Part shown: positions 1 through 14,300 of the stretch, in pieces
Layout of the letters: each line of letters starts with the position of its first letter
Numbering within the stretch: position 1 is the stretch's first letter
Assembly (NCBI RefSeq): GCF_949628265.1
Contig: NC_088788.1
Location: 32,536,335 to 32,600,334 of the forward strand
Direction of reading: 5' to 3'
Source of the DNA: Cloeon dipterum
Taxonomy: Eukaryota; Arthropoda; Insecta; Ephemeroptera; Baetidae
Length of the DNA stretch: 64,000 nt
Notes under the pieces: model-generated
The model's database searches: none
Told to the model about the DNA's origin: nothing
Seen by the model: the letters and a program-made list of their open reading frames with translations, nothing else
Translations under genes and position numbers: made by a program

Positions 1-2260
1 TAAAAAAGCAATTAGCGCGCATTTGCAAACAGAGGAATAGCCGAATGCACTCTCTGCACGGGTGAAATGTGCATGCAATTACTGCAGCGAGAGCGGTTTA
101 TGAAAATTTGAATTAGTCCGCTTTTGCACTTCGGCTTTTAATGAGCGCGCGGCCGCTTAATTAGCTCGCGAATAATTGAAACCGGCCCGTCGGGGTTTAA
201 TTTGCTTGTATTTGCCCTGATGTACCGCAGCGTCAAAGCGGCAGCTCCTGTCGGAAAAAGCAACTTTTGACTTGACCCGCATTTCTTCTGCCTCCAAAAC
301 AACACAGCATGTATATAGGGCCCGCGTGTGTGGTTGTTGCTTTAATAACATTTTGTTGTCAAGCAGAATGCAACTTGTGTCGCGTATGTTCCATCCGAAA
401 TTTCACCTGGTATTCCATGGAAGTTTTACCGACTTTTGTAATTTTTACCTCATTAATTAATATTATATTAATAATGACATGCCGATGACTTAGACGTTTG
501 ACCCCAATTTTTTGCCACCCCTGCTATGATCAACCGAAATTGGAAGTGAACCCTCTTCTTAAAAGAGAAATCGTGTTTTTCTAACAATGGTTCCTGTGGT
601 TTTCTTGATTTAATTTGTGTTTAAGTAACTTAATAACGCTCCTGACTGAAGCGTTAGACAGGTAGATCCTTGATACGTGCAGCCCAGCAATCAGATAAAA
701 TTAAATTGAGCAGTAAACCAGTGTAATAGAAAAAATGTTTCTTGAATAAAAAATTAAAAGAAAATTGGTTCAAGAACATCATTATTGAAAATCCCTTTAC
801 CGTAGCCGAGTTTTGAAAATGTCAATATATAAGGAAAATAACGGTTAATTGCATTCTCAAAATTGACCAAAAACGTTGCAACCGAAGAGTTTTCTTGTGA
901 GAGAGATTCATTATTAATATTAATTTTCTATTTAATTCAATTTATAACTATTATTCAATGAAATTTTTGGAATTTTGTATGAAATAATTTTGATATTTGG
1001 GTTGTTCGATTCATTTAAGGTAATCGCATCATCGCATGCACCTAGGGGTGACAAACTTCCAAAGCTAAAACCCGGAGATTTTGGACTCGAAAACCCGGAG
1101 ATCCCTATACTCCCCGTGTTAAATTTTAAGTCCCAAAATTTTTTAAAATTCGTTAATAACAAAGCTAGAACTGACAATTATTATTAAATGCAAAATTAAT
1201 TTTAATTAGTGTGCCACTTTTGACTTTGTCGAATCGTTCGGCCCGATGGGTCGCATTGACAGTGACAAAAATGGGAAACAATAATGACGGCTCTGTATAA
1301 AATAAAGTTCAGGCCATTAGCACATGACACACGTCCCTCATCAATTTCTGACCGCCCTTTTTCGTGCCAGTGTCGCTGTGGCTCGCCGGGACGACCATTC
1401 GACAAAGTGGCCAACATATGTTGCATTATCTAGTGCTGATTATAAGTATTTCCCTACTCAAACCCAACTTTGTCTCAATCCCTGCTGTACGCTGAATGTA
1501 TATACAAACAACTGAATGCTGTGACTGTAATACATAAACCCAACTGCTTATATAATGTAAATAATTTTAATTAATAATAAGTTAAATTACTCTTGTGACT
1601 CAGGTGGTACAAAAATATGTCTTGATAAATATAATTAATAAAATTCTAAAAATCAATGAAACTATGTTACTAATTTAAAAAACCCTAAATTACCAAAATT
1701 CTACGGAAATTAGCGGAAATTAGGAGATCATTTGATTTTCATTGGAAATTAATAATAACGCAATGATAGCGGTCAATATTTGTGGCCAATATTAATACAA
1801 TGTTAAAAAGCGTCACATTTTCACATTGATACAATATTAAATACCAATATTAAAAGAATAATTATCATTGGGAAATAAAAATGGCCTAATATTGAAACAA
1901 TGAAGATTTTTGGCAGGGAACCCGCAGATCTCCGGTCGAAACCCGGAGAGTGGCATATATCCCTACATGCACCTTTTGCGCCTTTACGGTACAAAATCAG
2001 CCTGCGCCCGAGGACAGCGCCGCTAACAGTCATGCGGCCATTAGGAAAACTAACGCGAAAATAAAAACATTCGCGAGACTTAACAGCAACGAACAGTGTT
2101 CGAATTCGCGTGGAATCGATCTCCGTTTGTGGTCAGCATCTGGACAGTTCTTCTGAGGAGATTAGGTGGTCGGCGGCGGACAGGGTTCGGGTCTTCAGGA
2201 CGAGCGGCCGCGGCCGTCGCGATGGAAAATTCGGCGCGCGGATCGGTTTTCTTGGCATAG
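1..2260. other. upstream non-coding region, no gene recognised
   Basis: The open frames here are short, have no family resemblance, and do not join through plausible splice sites into a coding model. The first 400 bases are relatively GC-rich and the rest AT-rich. An 11-mer AAACCCGGAGA occurs three times (1,068-1,078; 1,091-1,101; 1,939-1,949), and the last copy sits in a small inverted repeat (CTCCGG/CCGGAG, 1,930-1,948), which may be the remains of an unclassified repeat. The last 200 bases are GC-rich and probably contain the BIRC6 promoter and part of its 5' UTR. No TATA box is evident there. Confidence 0.5.
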
Positions 2261-2270
2261 GTCACGTGAC
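2261..2270. promoter_or_regulatory. CLEAR/E-box palindrome GTCACGTGAC before BIRC6
   Basis: The perfect 10-bp palindrome GTCACGTGAC lies 30 bp before the BIRC6 start codon. It contains the CACGTG E-box and matches the CLEAR element bound by TFEB/MITF-family bHLH-zip factors that control lysosome and autophagy genes in animals. That it functions here is inference. It could equally bind USF or Myc-family factors, or lie in the 5' UTR and not act as a promoter element. Confidence 0.45.
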
Positions 2271-2300
2271 TAATTGGAAAATATAGCACTCTGGTGCAAA

Positions 2301-5300
2301 ATGGCTGATGAGGAACAGTGGTCGATGTGCGAGGACGGCTGTCTGAACGTCAACACAGAGCCCAGGACCATCGTCTACCACCCAAACCTCAATGTCATCC
2401 TGATCGTGTCTAATTCGCCCGAGGTGTTAGTCATCGACGTCAATACGGGCGCCATCCTCCACAGGAGCTGCTACTCAGGTGAGAACATGCGTTTGCAGAC
2501 AATTTCGGACACCATCCCTTCCCTCGCATTGCTTTACCGGTGTTCTCAAGGGTCGAGTGGTGTCGCTTGCACCCCATAAACCAGGAGACCTAGCCCAAAT
2601 CGGCGATAGCGTGGTCCCGTAAAGGGGCGTGTCGGCTGCTGGTGACAACACACTGTTCATGATTCGCAGGTTCGACGACGAGCTGTCTTCAGGGCGCCTA
2701 CCTCGCTGGACACGACAAGCTGCTGCTGACCGATGGCACGAATGTGGGGCTCAGGAGCGACTACAGCGGCGTTCTGCTGTTGGACAGCATCCTCCAACCG
2801 CCGGTCTTGCAATCGCAACAAAAGGCCCGAGTGGAACTACCACTCTCAGAGGTTATTTTTTTTTGTGATAACCTTCCACACGCCTCACGCACTCGATCAC
2901 TCTTCCACAGGCGCTCGTTCTGCAGAAGGCCCTGACGCAGATGTCTGAAGTGCCAGGTGCAGATCAGTTCATCCATGAAGTTACTGAGCAGCTCTCAGCG
3001 CAGATTCACCAGTCACAAAATCATCAGTTACCTAGCAGTAAAGCAGCAAAAGTGAGACGCAAATTATTCCTAATCCCATTATTGACTATATTTGGCATGA
3101 AGTGGGCTGAAAATTTAAAAAATCCAACTTTTTATTCTTTTGAAAACTAGCTAATGAGCATTTTAATTTTTTTGGCGTTTCTGATAATGGCCATGTTAGC
3201 CCTTTTTAATCTAATTATTAATTGATTTAAAAATGGACTCTCCCATAGGAAAAAATATTATCACACGCTCTCATACCGTTCAGCAGCTTTTTCAGTTCAG
3301 TCAAACCCTATTAATCTATTTATAGTATTTTATTTAGTCCTTAAAATTACGTCAGCTTAATTCAGTTGCAGACATGATTCGCGAAAACGTATTGTTATGT
3401 AACTTTGACTAACTTCACTTCTATAATTATACCAAAATCTTTGTTGCATCAGTTAGTGTACTGTACATCACAAAAATTTATTTAATTTCCCCTTGACTCG
3501 AGCACGTCCTGACTTAATTCCTATTTCAGTGGAGGTTCATAACTTTGGAGATGCCAGCTGGTTCGCTTTGGCTTGTTTGCTCTGGCCTTGCTCAGGAATT
3601 GAAGCGGCAAGGCCGCCAAGTGCCTGCCATGACCGTGGCGTCAGCCCTTTGTGAAAGACTGAGCACCCTAGCGTACCAGGAAGCCACTTCGTTGCTGGGC
3701 ACAAGCGAGGGCTCCTCAACGCCCTACAGGGCCCTCATGTTCAGCGAGGCAGCCCGCAGGGCCACTTTTTCAAAATGGCCTCACATGAATTACAAGTGAG
3801 TCTGTTGTTACATTTTTATTCCAATTTGCTGGGTCATTTTAATATTGACTACTGGAAAAACTGACCAAATCCCATATTATAGAAGAACTCGTTGTTCTTT
3901 TGTAAATTTCTCTCTAAATGGATGAGCATAACAATATAAAATGAGTAATTATTACAATGTTAGTTTTTGCATCAGTGTTGAAATCATTGTCTCTGTGTTT
4001 TTTACAATTGAATTACAAGCCTTAGGGATGGGGCTTGTTGGAAAAGTCTGGCAGTCGCCACGGTGTGGTATTTTTACCTTCGGCCGACTGAGTCTGCGGC
4101 AGTTTTGTTTTTAGTGCAAACGCCGTTTTAATGGCAATCACGCTCTGCGCGCACAATTGACCATGGTGATTGGTGATCCTGGCATGTTGGCGCGACACTG
4201 ATTTCAAGCTTGATTTCTGTTAAAAGAGTTGCGGTGATAAGCCAGTGTGCTGCTGTTTTTCCTGAGTTGTAGAGAGGGCGTCAATTAATATGGGCTGCTG
4301 CTGGAACGTTTTTCCAGCAGCGCGAGTGATGAGGGAGCACGTTTGGCGCCACAACCGCTACAGTATACCCTTCCTTCTTGACGTTGTACCTCGTCTTCAC
4401 AATACGTGGACGATGGGCAACGCCGAGTGGTCAAAAGGTCAGGGTAGGTCATGGCGGTCCCTCTGGCCCTAGTGTGATTCAATTGCGGGCGGGGGAAAAA
4501 GTTGCCCAGTAGGTCGGCGGCGCCAAGAGCTACGCGTTGGTAAAAAGCCAATTAAAAAAATCGCCACAATTTGGCAATTGGACAGAAAAACCTGAGCCGA
4601 ACCTGAAAAAGGGTTTTTACCTTGATGTAAACTCTGAATTAAAAATCCGGGGACTTGGCCGCTCAGCTCTGGTCGAGACCCGTCTGATGCTTATTCACCA
4701 TGGCTGTTCAAATTACTTATTTAAAATGTAGAGCCCATGGAGAATTAAACTTTAAATCCTAAATTTCGACTTTTCAACTGTTACAACTCTAAAAAATGCT
4801 ACAAATTCGAAAAATAGTCTGATTTTCAAAAATCAAACGGCCAAGTAGAATTCGTCGATAGGCATCAAATAAGAACCCAGAGGCCACAAAAACAGTTACG
4901 ACGCGTCCATAATTGCGTTATTCAACATTAAAAATCTCCTTTTCTATCGCACCTACAGCGCTTTGCCAATGCTCTAAATGGCTCTCGTAAAATTCTGCGT
5001 CGATTGGGCACCATCGCCACCCCACCCGCCCTACGCCGGCTTCCAGGGCCGCGCAGAAAGTAAAATAAATCGTTTTTTCCTTCCTTTTTTTCTATGGGCC
5101 TGATTGAAACACGTTTGTACGTCGCCATCTATTGATTACCGGGGTTTTGCGCTTTATCCCACTTTTTGGCGATAATTTTACACACAAAAATGGGGACTGG
5201 GCCCTGTGGGAATGCCTGACTATTTCAACTAGGCTTTTCGTCATCTGGGCCCCCGCCCCAACCCCCCACTCTTGCCCCTAAACTTGAAATAATGTCCACT

Positions 5301-8300
5301 GGGAGCGTATCGTGGTGTATGAATATTCATTTATTTTTTCTCCTAGTTAATATAAATTCCAACGTCCATTAAACAGCGCTTCTTTTCTTTCAGATGGGCT
5401 CTGCCAGAACAAATGGCACAGGCGGGATTTTACCACCAGCCAAACAAAATGGGTGATGATCGGGCGTTGTGCTTCACCTGCAACGTTTGCCTTGTGTGCT
5501 GGGAGCCAACTGACGAGCCATGGTCGGAGCACGAACGACACTCGCCGTCGTGTCCTTATGTTAAGGGCGAGCCCACGCAGAACGTTCCTCTCTCTGTTTC
5601 GTATGCAACTCAGCCCGCCGTCAAGGTCTCGACAAACTCCACCTGCTTGCCGGTCGAGCACGTTGGGCCGTCTTCGGCCAGAGACCTGGTCGCCACCAGT
5701 TCCAAACAGGGCCATGTAACTGTTTGGAATGTCTCTAGAAAATTAAAGGTATGTTGATAGATTAACTATCACTTAAGTGTTTTTTCAAAATATAATAATT
5801 AAACATATCCATTTCACAGGAGGAAACGAGCTTTAGTGTCAATTCTCGGCACGAGGTGGTCCAGGAAGTAGTTAGGCATGACATTGTCACTTCGACACCA
5901 AAATTAAAAGAGGCATGGACTGAGAAAAGTGAAACTTGTGATCAAGATAAGTTAGCTGAAATCGAAGGTGGGTTTAATTTGAAATGAAATTATCATACCT
6001 TCTAAACGACTTTCTGTAATTCGCAGTCATTTCCATGGAAACGGAAGTCACAGCCTTGTGCATAGCTGCTGTGAACAAATCAGGCAAAACCAGCTCCTGT
6101 CTTGTACTAGGAGCGACGATGCAGCTTAGTTCCCACCAGAGTGAAGCTTCCTCCTCCTCCATGGTTCAGGCGATGAACTTTGCGAATCAAGCTAGCAGCT
6201 CATACGAGGAGGACGCCGCCAGAGAGGAAAACAGCGCCTACCTGCTTGTCTACAACCTGCACTACTCGGAGCAGAAGCAACCTGACAACAACAAAAATAA
6301 CAAAGACGCGAAAAAGAGCAAGAGCAGTCGGCAGGACTTGTACGCTGATTCGGCATTCATGAACAACATCCTGTTTGAGAGTTACTCTGGCTCAGTGATC
6401 GAGGACAGCAGTGCGGACGCGGACAGTATCGAAGACCCTGTGGAGCTTCACCCACAGCCCAACGCGGCCGTGCTTAAGTTTGGTGCAGAGCCTAATCTTC
6501 AACGTGCCATCGAGATGTCCGAGAAGACGCTGGAGCCTCTGCTGGTGCAGTGTTTGGAGCTGCCAGAGAAGCTGCGGCGCAACATGGTGGTGAGCGCGGT
6601 GCAGCCGACACGCGACGGCCACCACCTGCTGGTCACGCTGAGTGTTCCGCAGACCAAGGAGTCCACTGAGATTCCTGATGAAAGTCAGATCATCAACTCA
6701 ATTGAAAATTCGATACACTCAATGCTTGATGACAAAAACGACAGCTGGGCTGCCATCATGGCCAAAGGCGCCGTCCTAGACTACAACAATGATGCAGTCA
6801 AGGTTATTATCATTAATATTGCTTATCAGTCTAATGCTTGGAATTAACATCACATTTGAATTGAATTTACTATTCTAAAATAGAGAGAGAAGCTAGTGGT
6901 TCAAATTTGAGGAATCACATTAAACAACATCCTGTAGTTAATGTATATTTTTATTTTTTTAGGTAAAAGACACGTTTGCCTTTATTCTGGGTGACTCTTA
7001 CATAAAAGATGGCAAGAAACTGGAGAAGGAGCAGCAGTCGGAGGCAATGTACTCAAATGTTGAAGAACTGCCAAGCGGTGCAGTCTTGCTGTTCGCTCTC
7101 GAGCCGTCAGGAGACCGCTTTGTGGTTGAGCAGCCGCTACTGTGGAGGTTCCTCTCGTCAGGGCCAGAGCAGACGCTATTGCTGCCGTGTGGCGAGAAGG
7201 ACAGTGACTCAGATCACAAAGGCAAGGAGCCCCAAGGTCTGGCAGCACTTGTGTGCCGTGATGGCGCGGTCAGAGTGCTTGATATCGCATCCCTGAGTAC
7301 AGTGGCCACAGCCAAACCATCGCAGGCGAACGCAAAATTTGTCTCTGTCACATACTGCAACAGTAAGTGCTATTTCCACTAAAGAAAACTATTCTTAGTT
7401 GTTCAAAGCAAATAGTTTTTTATTATTATTTACTGTATTAGACATAAATAAAAATGATTAACACGTCTTGTTGTTTGTTTTTTTCCAGGCTTAGAGCAGT
7501 TATGTCTTTGCTCAGATGCTGGAAAGCTACATTTCTTCACGCTAGCTGTGCCTGGAGCAGAGGTATCTAAAATATTTTATCTCTTGAGCTTTTGAGAGAG
7601 TTGAAAACTGGTTTCAGCAAGATGAAAACCATTAATAACGTCTATTCTCAACATAGTTTTGCCTTGTTCTTATTCCCTCAAAATATTTCCTTTTACCTTA
7701 AACCGATCCAATTCTTTACTTAGCCTGTCGAGGAGGAATCCGACCAAATTCTGTACCTGAATTCTTCCAACACGGATGCGCCTGATCACGCCTCGGCAGG
7801 AACTTCTCAAGAGCTCTTAGCGTATCAGCCAGCTACCCTGAGCAACCTGCGAACGCTGCAACAACTGACCAAGTGCGTCAACCTAACGCCGTGCTTCACC
7901 GCCAATGCACCTGCCTGCTGGAGTGAAATGATGCAGGCTCAGAAGCAGCGTCGCCACCCGCAACACCTGCAGCAGGGAGGCGAGGAACTTCATCACACAA
8001 GGACATGGAGACTGCAGCATGAAAAGTAAAATAAGAATAACTTCAAGCTCTCTTTGTTTATGCCAAGTTTTGAAAATGAAAAGACGAATATTTTAAAATG
8101 GTTAAACAACATCTTAACTGGGGTAAAAGCATGTAAGCCGCTATTAAGTGATTAACCATCAGTTATGGTCTCATTTAAGGCTGCATGACAGAAATTTCCT
8201 TTCATGAGTTAGTTGACAGATACATTAAAAAATTAATTGTAAACGTTAGTATTATTTGTTCTTGTTTTGCAGCTTGTTGATCAATGTGATTATACCCTAA

Positions 8301-11300
8301 TATGACTCTTATATTCTGCAGTTCTACTTGGGATGAACATGTGTTTGAGTTGACCCTGCCAAGAAGCTGTTGTGTTGGTCATGTTGACGTCAAATTCACG
8401 CTGCACGCTCTTCCTTCAATGGCAACAGAAATTCAGGTCACTCTTCTCAGGCTCAACTCGTCAGGAATTGGCAAGAAAGACAAAACTGCCGGTGGCAGAG
8501 CTGTGGATGACAGCATCAATTTTAAATTCTCTGGTATTTAAAACTCAGTTAGCAGCATGAATATGTGTTAAAACCGCTTTGATAACAGGGAATCCAGTCA
8601 CTTCGGAAGAGTACTCCAGTGAACACAACACTGAGGTTCTGTGTGGTCCTGTGAACATGATGTCCTCCCTCGATCTGAGCGGTTTGAGCGGCATTGTCAC
8701 CCTAACTAGCCCCGCTCTCCTGACAACCCGAAGCAGAACCCTCCTTGTTCATATCAAAGCCATATTTACTCCTAGTGATAAGTCAATGGTATGTTAAAAA
8801 ACAGACCTCCTGAAATATTCTTTGTTGCTTTTTCACAGTTCAATGAACGTCTACTGAAACTCCAAACTTTTTTAATTTGCATAACCATTTTTGCAGAGTT
8901 CTAAAAAGGACGACAGAGCTGCTCTGAAGAGAAGTCGCGCTGACCAAAAGATACTAAAGGAGCAGCCAGTAAGTTCTGATCAAAAGGTGGATTTGAACTA
9001 CATGCAACATAGACCAAGCAATAGTAGCAGTAGCTCGCAGAGCAAGAAAGAAATGAAGGGTTGTGACTATCTACACGAAATCTCCATCACAATTAGGCGA
9101 TCCTGCAGAACATCAATACCAAATGAGAGGTAATTTTTTCATGATTAAGTAACTACTTAAAAGCAGCAATAATGTACAATTTAGAGTATCTCATTAACCA
9201 TCCGTTAGACTACTTTTTATGGAATTAACTGAAACTTATTGATGTTTTGTATTCTTTTCCTCAGATTGCAGCGGAAAGCGATGGTGGAATCCCTGGCTTT
9301 CACAGAACAGCTGATAAACGCAGCATGTCTGCAGGGACCAGAAACCAATTCTATTGTCCAAAGTACTGCCTTAGACATACTCATATGGATATGCTCGGTC
9401 AAACTAGCGCGGTACCGCGGTCAGCAGATAGACCACCAGACAAGCCAGGTGGAACTAGTCCAGCTGATAGAGAAGAACATGGAACCGCTTGTACTCAACT
9501 GTCTGCTCCTCTCTAACAGAAGTCTGGCTCACAAATTCGCAAAACTTTGTGTGATATGCAGCGAGTAAGTAACAACTAGGACATACTATTTTTGCTTTTC
9601 ATTGAAAGTGTATTTGTCATACGCTATTTAATAAAATAAATTTCAACAATTCTCTTCATTTCAAACACTCTAGACTGCTGCTAAATTGCAGTGATATTTC
9701 TTTATGTTTTCAGAGGTGTGAAAAACGCATTTGACTCGCCGTCAGTGAACTTTGATCTAACCCTTCTTAACGCCCTACTCAATGCTCTACCGATGGTTCC
9801 AAAGGCACTGTCAGCAGGCGCTCTCCATTGGTTCTTCATGCTTCTGAGCCGAAAAGCGTTGCTCAATCCTGCCCAGACTGGTCAGCGATGCATGACATTG
9901 CTTCAGCAGGTCGCCTTGGAGCTGGGCTCAAGGAGCAGTCCTGAGCACATGCTTCTCAGAACCAGATTTGGCCTCTACGGCCTGCCGCTAGAGCCTGAGA
10001 TCTTTGACGCTGATCTTCCGCAGCAACAGTGCAAATCGTCTTCTATCCCACTCTCTTACGCCACCATTGTCTCTGGCGAATCCAACATGAATTCCTTCCA
10101 GCACGTTGGTAAGCCTATATGATTCGTTTGGGACGAAATTTGCATTTTACACAGTTATTAAATTCATCATTTAGATTTTAAATTCCATTCTAAATACTTC
10201 AAACATAAATTTTACGTTTTTTCATAACACATTCTAATTCATAATTCTAGCTCCAAGCAATGGCTTCTCTGAGTTGAAAAACATGTTCACTGGGTCGAGC
10301 GCGAGTACGAATTTGTCGTCTGAGAGCCAGATGCGCGGGCTGCTGGAGACTCAACCTCTGCACTTTACGTGTCACGCCGCCAGCGATGGAACAAAGCTTG
10401 AGGCACTGCCATCCACTGACGGTCTCTATGTCAACAGCGTGTGGGAATCTGAGGGCTTCTCTTTCTCTGATTCCCATTCTGCCGATGAGGAGAACAACGT
10501 CGGCAACCTGGCGATGCTGCCATGGCAGCAGCTGCTATCACCGCCCACTCAGCAGACGCTTGTGATCGAGCGAATGCACTCAGGCGCACGCAGGTACTGA
10601 TTTCTAAATATCGTTAGCCTTAATAAAGGAAGAAAACGTTTTTTTGACAAATTCATCCATTACCTCAACAAAACTTTCTAATAGTTTTTGCTTCATTCTC
10701 ACAATGGTTCAAATGTTTAGGTTCGTGGTTTTGGACTTTGGTGCCAACGTCGCCCTGACTGATCTCTTCATCCCCGCCTGTCCGGATCTGGTGTCCTTGT
10801 CCATTGACTACTGGGTCAGCGCCGAGGAGACAGATGGACAGCGTTTGGTGGTCGCCTCTGACATTGGCACCAAGTCGCTGATGCTAAGCGACCTGCAGCC
10901 ACAGCCGTTGTGCCGCTTCCTCAAGGTGACAACTATTGGCAGGTCAGTCTTCTAATTGAATTTTCACATACCATTTTGCTACACTAATGGTGATAAAAAG
11001 TAATTTCAAAGTTTCTACTTATAAATAAAGTACATCCTTATCCAGGTATGGCATGAGTACAGCACGCTGCCGAATCCCTGTGGGACAATTTTACGGACAC
11101 ATGGTGTTAGTTCCTCTCGAGAACTGTGATGATTGTGGTGGCAAGAGCGAAGAGCAATTGCACCACCACTACCAGGCCATCCTGCAGGCCTTGATCGAGG
11201 ACGCCCAATGCAGGCACAGTTTGGCGTCGGCCAAGCTCAAAGGACTGCTCGCGCCCTACCTGCAGGCTGAACAGTCCAGCATCTCTCATCTTTATAACTT

Positions 11301-14300
11301 TTTGCGTCCAACCGTTGCCAACTCAATGGAACACACAGACGAACAGAAAATTACTCACGCTTACCAGGTCAGTTTAATTTTTTTAAAGGCATGACTTCAA
11401 ATTTCCTTTTTTCACATTGTTTTGGAAAACATTTGTTCCCTTGCTGATTTCTATTTGTCTTATGATTGCTGGAAAATATTCGTTCAATTTGCTATGAAAT
11501 ATTGATTATCTGTTTTGCTAATTACATTATTAATGTTTTGCGCAGGAGTGCATTGCTTTCCAAAGACAGCTAAGCATTGTTCGTCACGTGTTGGGCAGAC
11601 TTTGCTCAGCCGCCTCTTTGGAGCCGAAATACTTGGATAGCAAATCACAACAGGTTCTCAGTGCAGCATGCACGGACAAACTGAGGATCATGGCGGACTG
11701 CCTTTTAGACACGTTGCTTGGAATTGCCCACGAGTCTGGATCAAACCGGGTAATATCACGTTTAAATTTAAATTATTTTCATTATTAATGCCTCCGATCT
11801 CTTATGTTGGAATAAATAACTGTTACATTAACAAAATTAACGAATTTGACCTCTTAATTTTTTCACCTGTGATTAATTTCCAACCATTTATTTTAGAGCT
11901 TGGCGCTGCAATTGAATCACAAGTCTTGTTTGGATCTGTTTCAACCACTTTGCGTTGGAACTGAGTCGCACACCCAGCTAGCAGCCTGCTCTCTGCTTGT
12001 GAGGGGCTGTGGCCTGCAGACCTGGTGGGGTGACTTTTTAGCAGACAATCTTGTCCAGCTCTTTGGATCAGGCCCGCTTGTTTCCATTTTTCCACTTGAC
12101 AGGTTTGCAATAATTCAAATTTTTAAGTTCTATTGTTAAATATAATTTCTTTGAAGGGTTTTCATGCTTCTCACATATTTGGGGAGAAAGTCCCTTCTGA
12201 GTTCGGCCAAGAGCACAGTTTTAGAGAGCGTTTTGCTTGCTTTGGGAAAATTGCTCAAGCCTATTCACGAGAAAAAAGGCTACAAGAAAGCGCAACTTGA
12301 CCTCTCCCTCATTGGATGGCTTCTACTTTATCTGTCATCATGTCTGGATGTGTGCCTGCCAGAAGACAAAGCAGACCAAGGTATAGCAGCAGAGATTTTG
12401 TATTATGGATCCTTACGATGTCTTATTGCATTCTTTAATCCTCTCAGGCGCGAGCAATGCAGGCAGTTTGGGATCCATGAACCGATGGACCTTCATTCAA
12501 GGCTATGAGGCCATGCAGAAACATCTGGCCAGCTGGAACAAGTCTTCTTCGAGCAGATGCTACAGCAGGAAGCTGCACAAGCGTCTGATGCATCACTCTC
12601 AGCAACTGAAGGAGCTAGAAGCGGCCAAGAAAGCTTACCAATCTTCAACGCAGGCGTTGTCCGCTCTCTCCACGCAAGCTGCCACCCTTTCGAGCAAACT
12701 AGAAGCTGCCCTTAAAGCTCAAGAACAATATTTGAAAAAGACTGTTCAACAACACACCTTGAAGGTATGGGCAAACGATATTTTCTGATCTTATTTTCTC
12801 AAAAAGATTAGGAAATCTGTTAAGTGGCAAAATTTGTTGCTAATTAATGGAAAAGCATCATCCAAAATTTCAGAGGTGGAAAGAAATGTCTCAGGCGTGG
12901 AGGTCAGACAGAGGCACTTCTGAAGGAAGCAGCAGCCTCTCTGGAGCTGGTTGCTCCAGGATTTCAGAAGACCCAACTGAGTCCTATCCGTGCATAGGTC
13001 TACTGCCCCAAACGCTCAGCCTTCCAGTTGCCAGAGGCCTCGTCCTTCTTATCTTGAACATGGACTTTACCTGCAACTCGGACCTCTTCCTTCTTGCCTG
13101 CAAGGTAACTTGCTCTTTAAATAATTTTTGTTTATGATAGATTGATGGTTAAATTCTGCTACCGCTAACACCAAGTTCTATGAATCTGATTTGATGATGT
13201 AAACCATTAAAAAACGGTGTTTCTTACTGTCCAATCAGGTTTTGTCGGGGATCATCAGTTGTGCACGACCCCCAATCACTCTGAACATGTTGATGAGCGA
13301 GGCGCAACTGCTGCAGTTTGTGCAGCTGGCTGTGCGATGGGAAGGGGGCTCTCACTCGTTGTGGGGCGGCCCCTGGGTGTCCCACGCCATTTCTTGCCTT
13401 TTGCAAGACCTTTTGGAGGCCAGGCCTTCGGGATTAGAACTGAAGAGTAGGGATGCCAGCCCCAGCGATGACAGCCTAGAAGCACCTCAGAGCGAGTCCA
13501 CCCTGGATGGAGAGAGTCAGGATGACAGTAGTGAGCATAACCGAAATTTTTAAAATGTGTCTTTATTCTCAAGGGATTAACTTTTTAATGTTTTTTATTA
13601 TAATAATATTATTTAAATTTTTACTGGTTCGCCTCTTTCGAGTTGGGCGACCCCTGATAGCGAACCATTTACGAAAACTCTGTGTTCTATTAACGTCGCG
13701 ATTGAAAGACGGATTGGCATACGGGCCTCATTGGAGGAAACCCAGTTCAGAAAAAGACCAGCTTGTGCTCAACAATGCAAGCCAATGGCTTCTTTAAACC
13801 TATAATTTTAATTTAATTAAATAACCTCTGAACAAAATTAAAATACTACTATGAAAAGGAAAAAATTAAGTCCTGTGTAAATGTTATTGAAAGATTTTAT
13901 TTTTGTTTTTGCTTTTCCAGCCAACGCGTCAAGTGCAGAACCAACAAAACCTTTAGACAGCATCAAATTGCCCTCTTTGCTAGAGTCAGAAGATAGTGAA
14001 CTGGACGAAACCCTTGAGGACATTTGGATCCGCGGCAAGTACTTGCTGGGCCGCAAGGGCAGCACACAACGCCCCGTCACCAGCATGTCGTCAACGTAAG
14101 CCTCCTTAAAAATCTCAAGAGTAGAATTTTTAATTTTAATAAATAGCGTCAGCACTGCAATGGACGCGCGGCTAGAGTTTGGATTTGAGTGGAACTCAGA
14201 GGTCATACTGCGCCGATTGTCGACGCAGAGCTCGCAGAATTTGTCAGCCAGCATTATGTCCTCGCTGCAGCAGACCAAACAAGTGCAGAGCTCTAGTAGC

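Noticed and set aside
4285-4551. 88-codon - strand frame with Cys pairs in BIRC6 intron 4
   Set aside because: Overlaps other frames in a GC-rich block, has no recognisable domain, and its Cys spacing fits no known finger.
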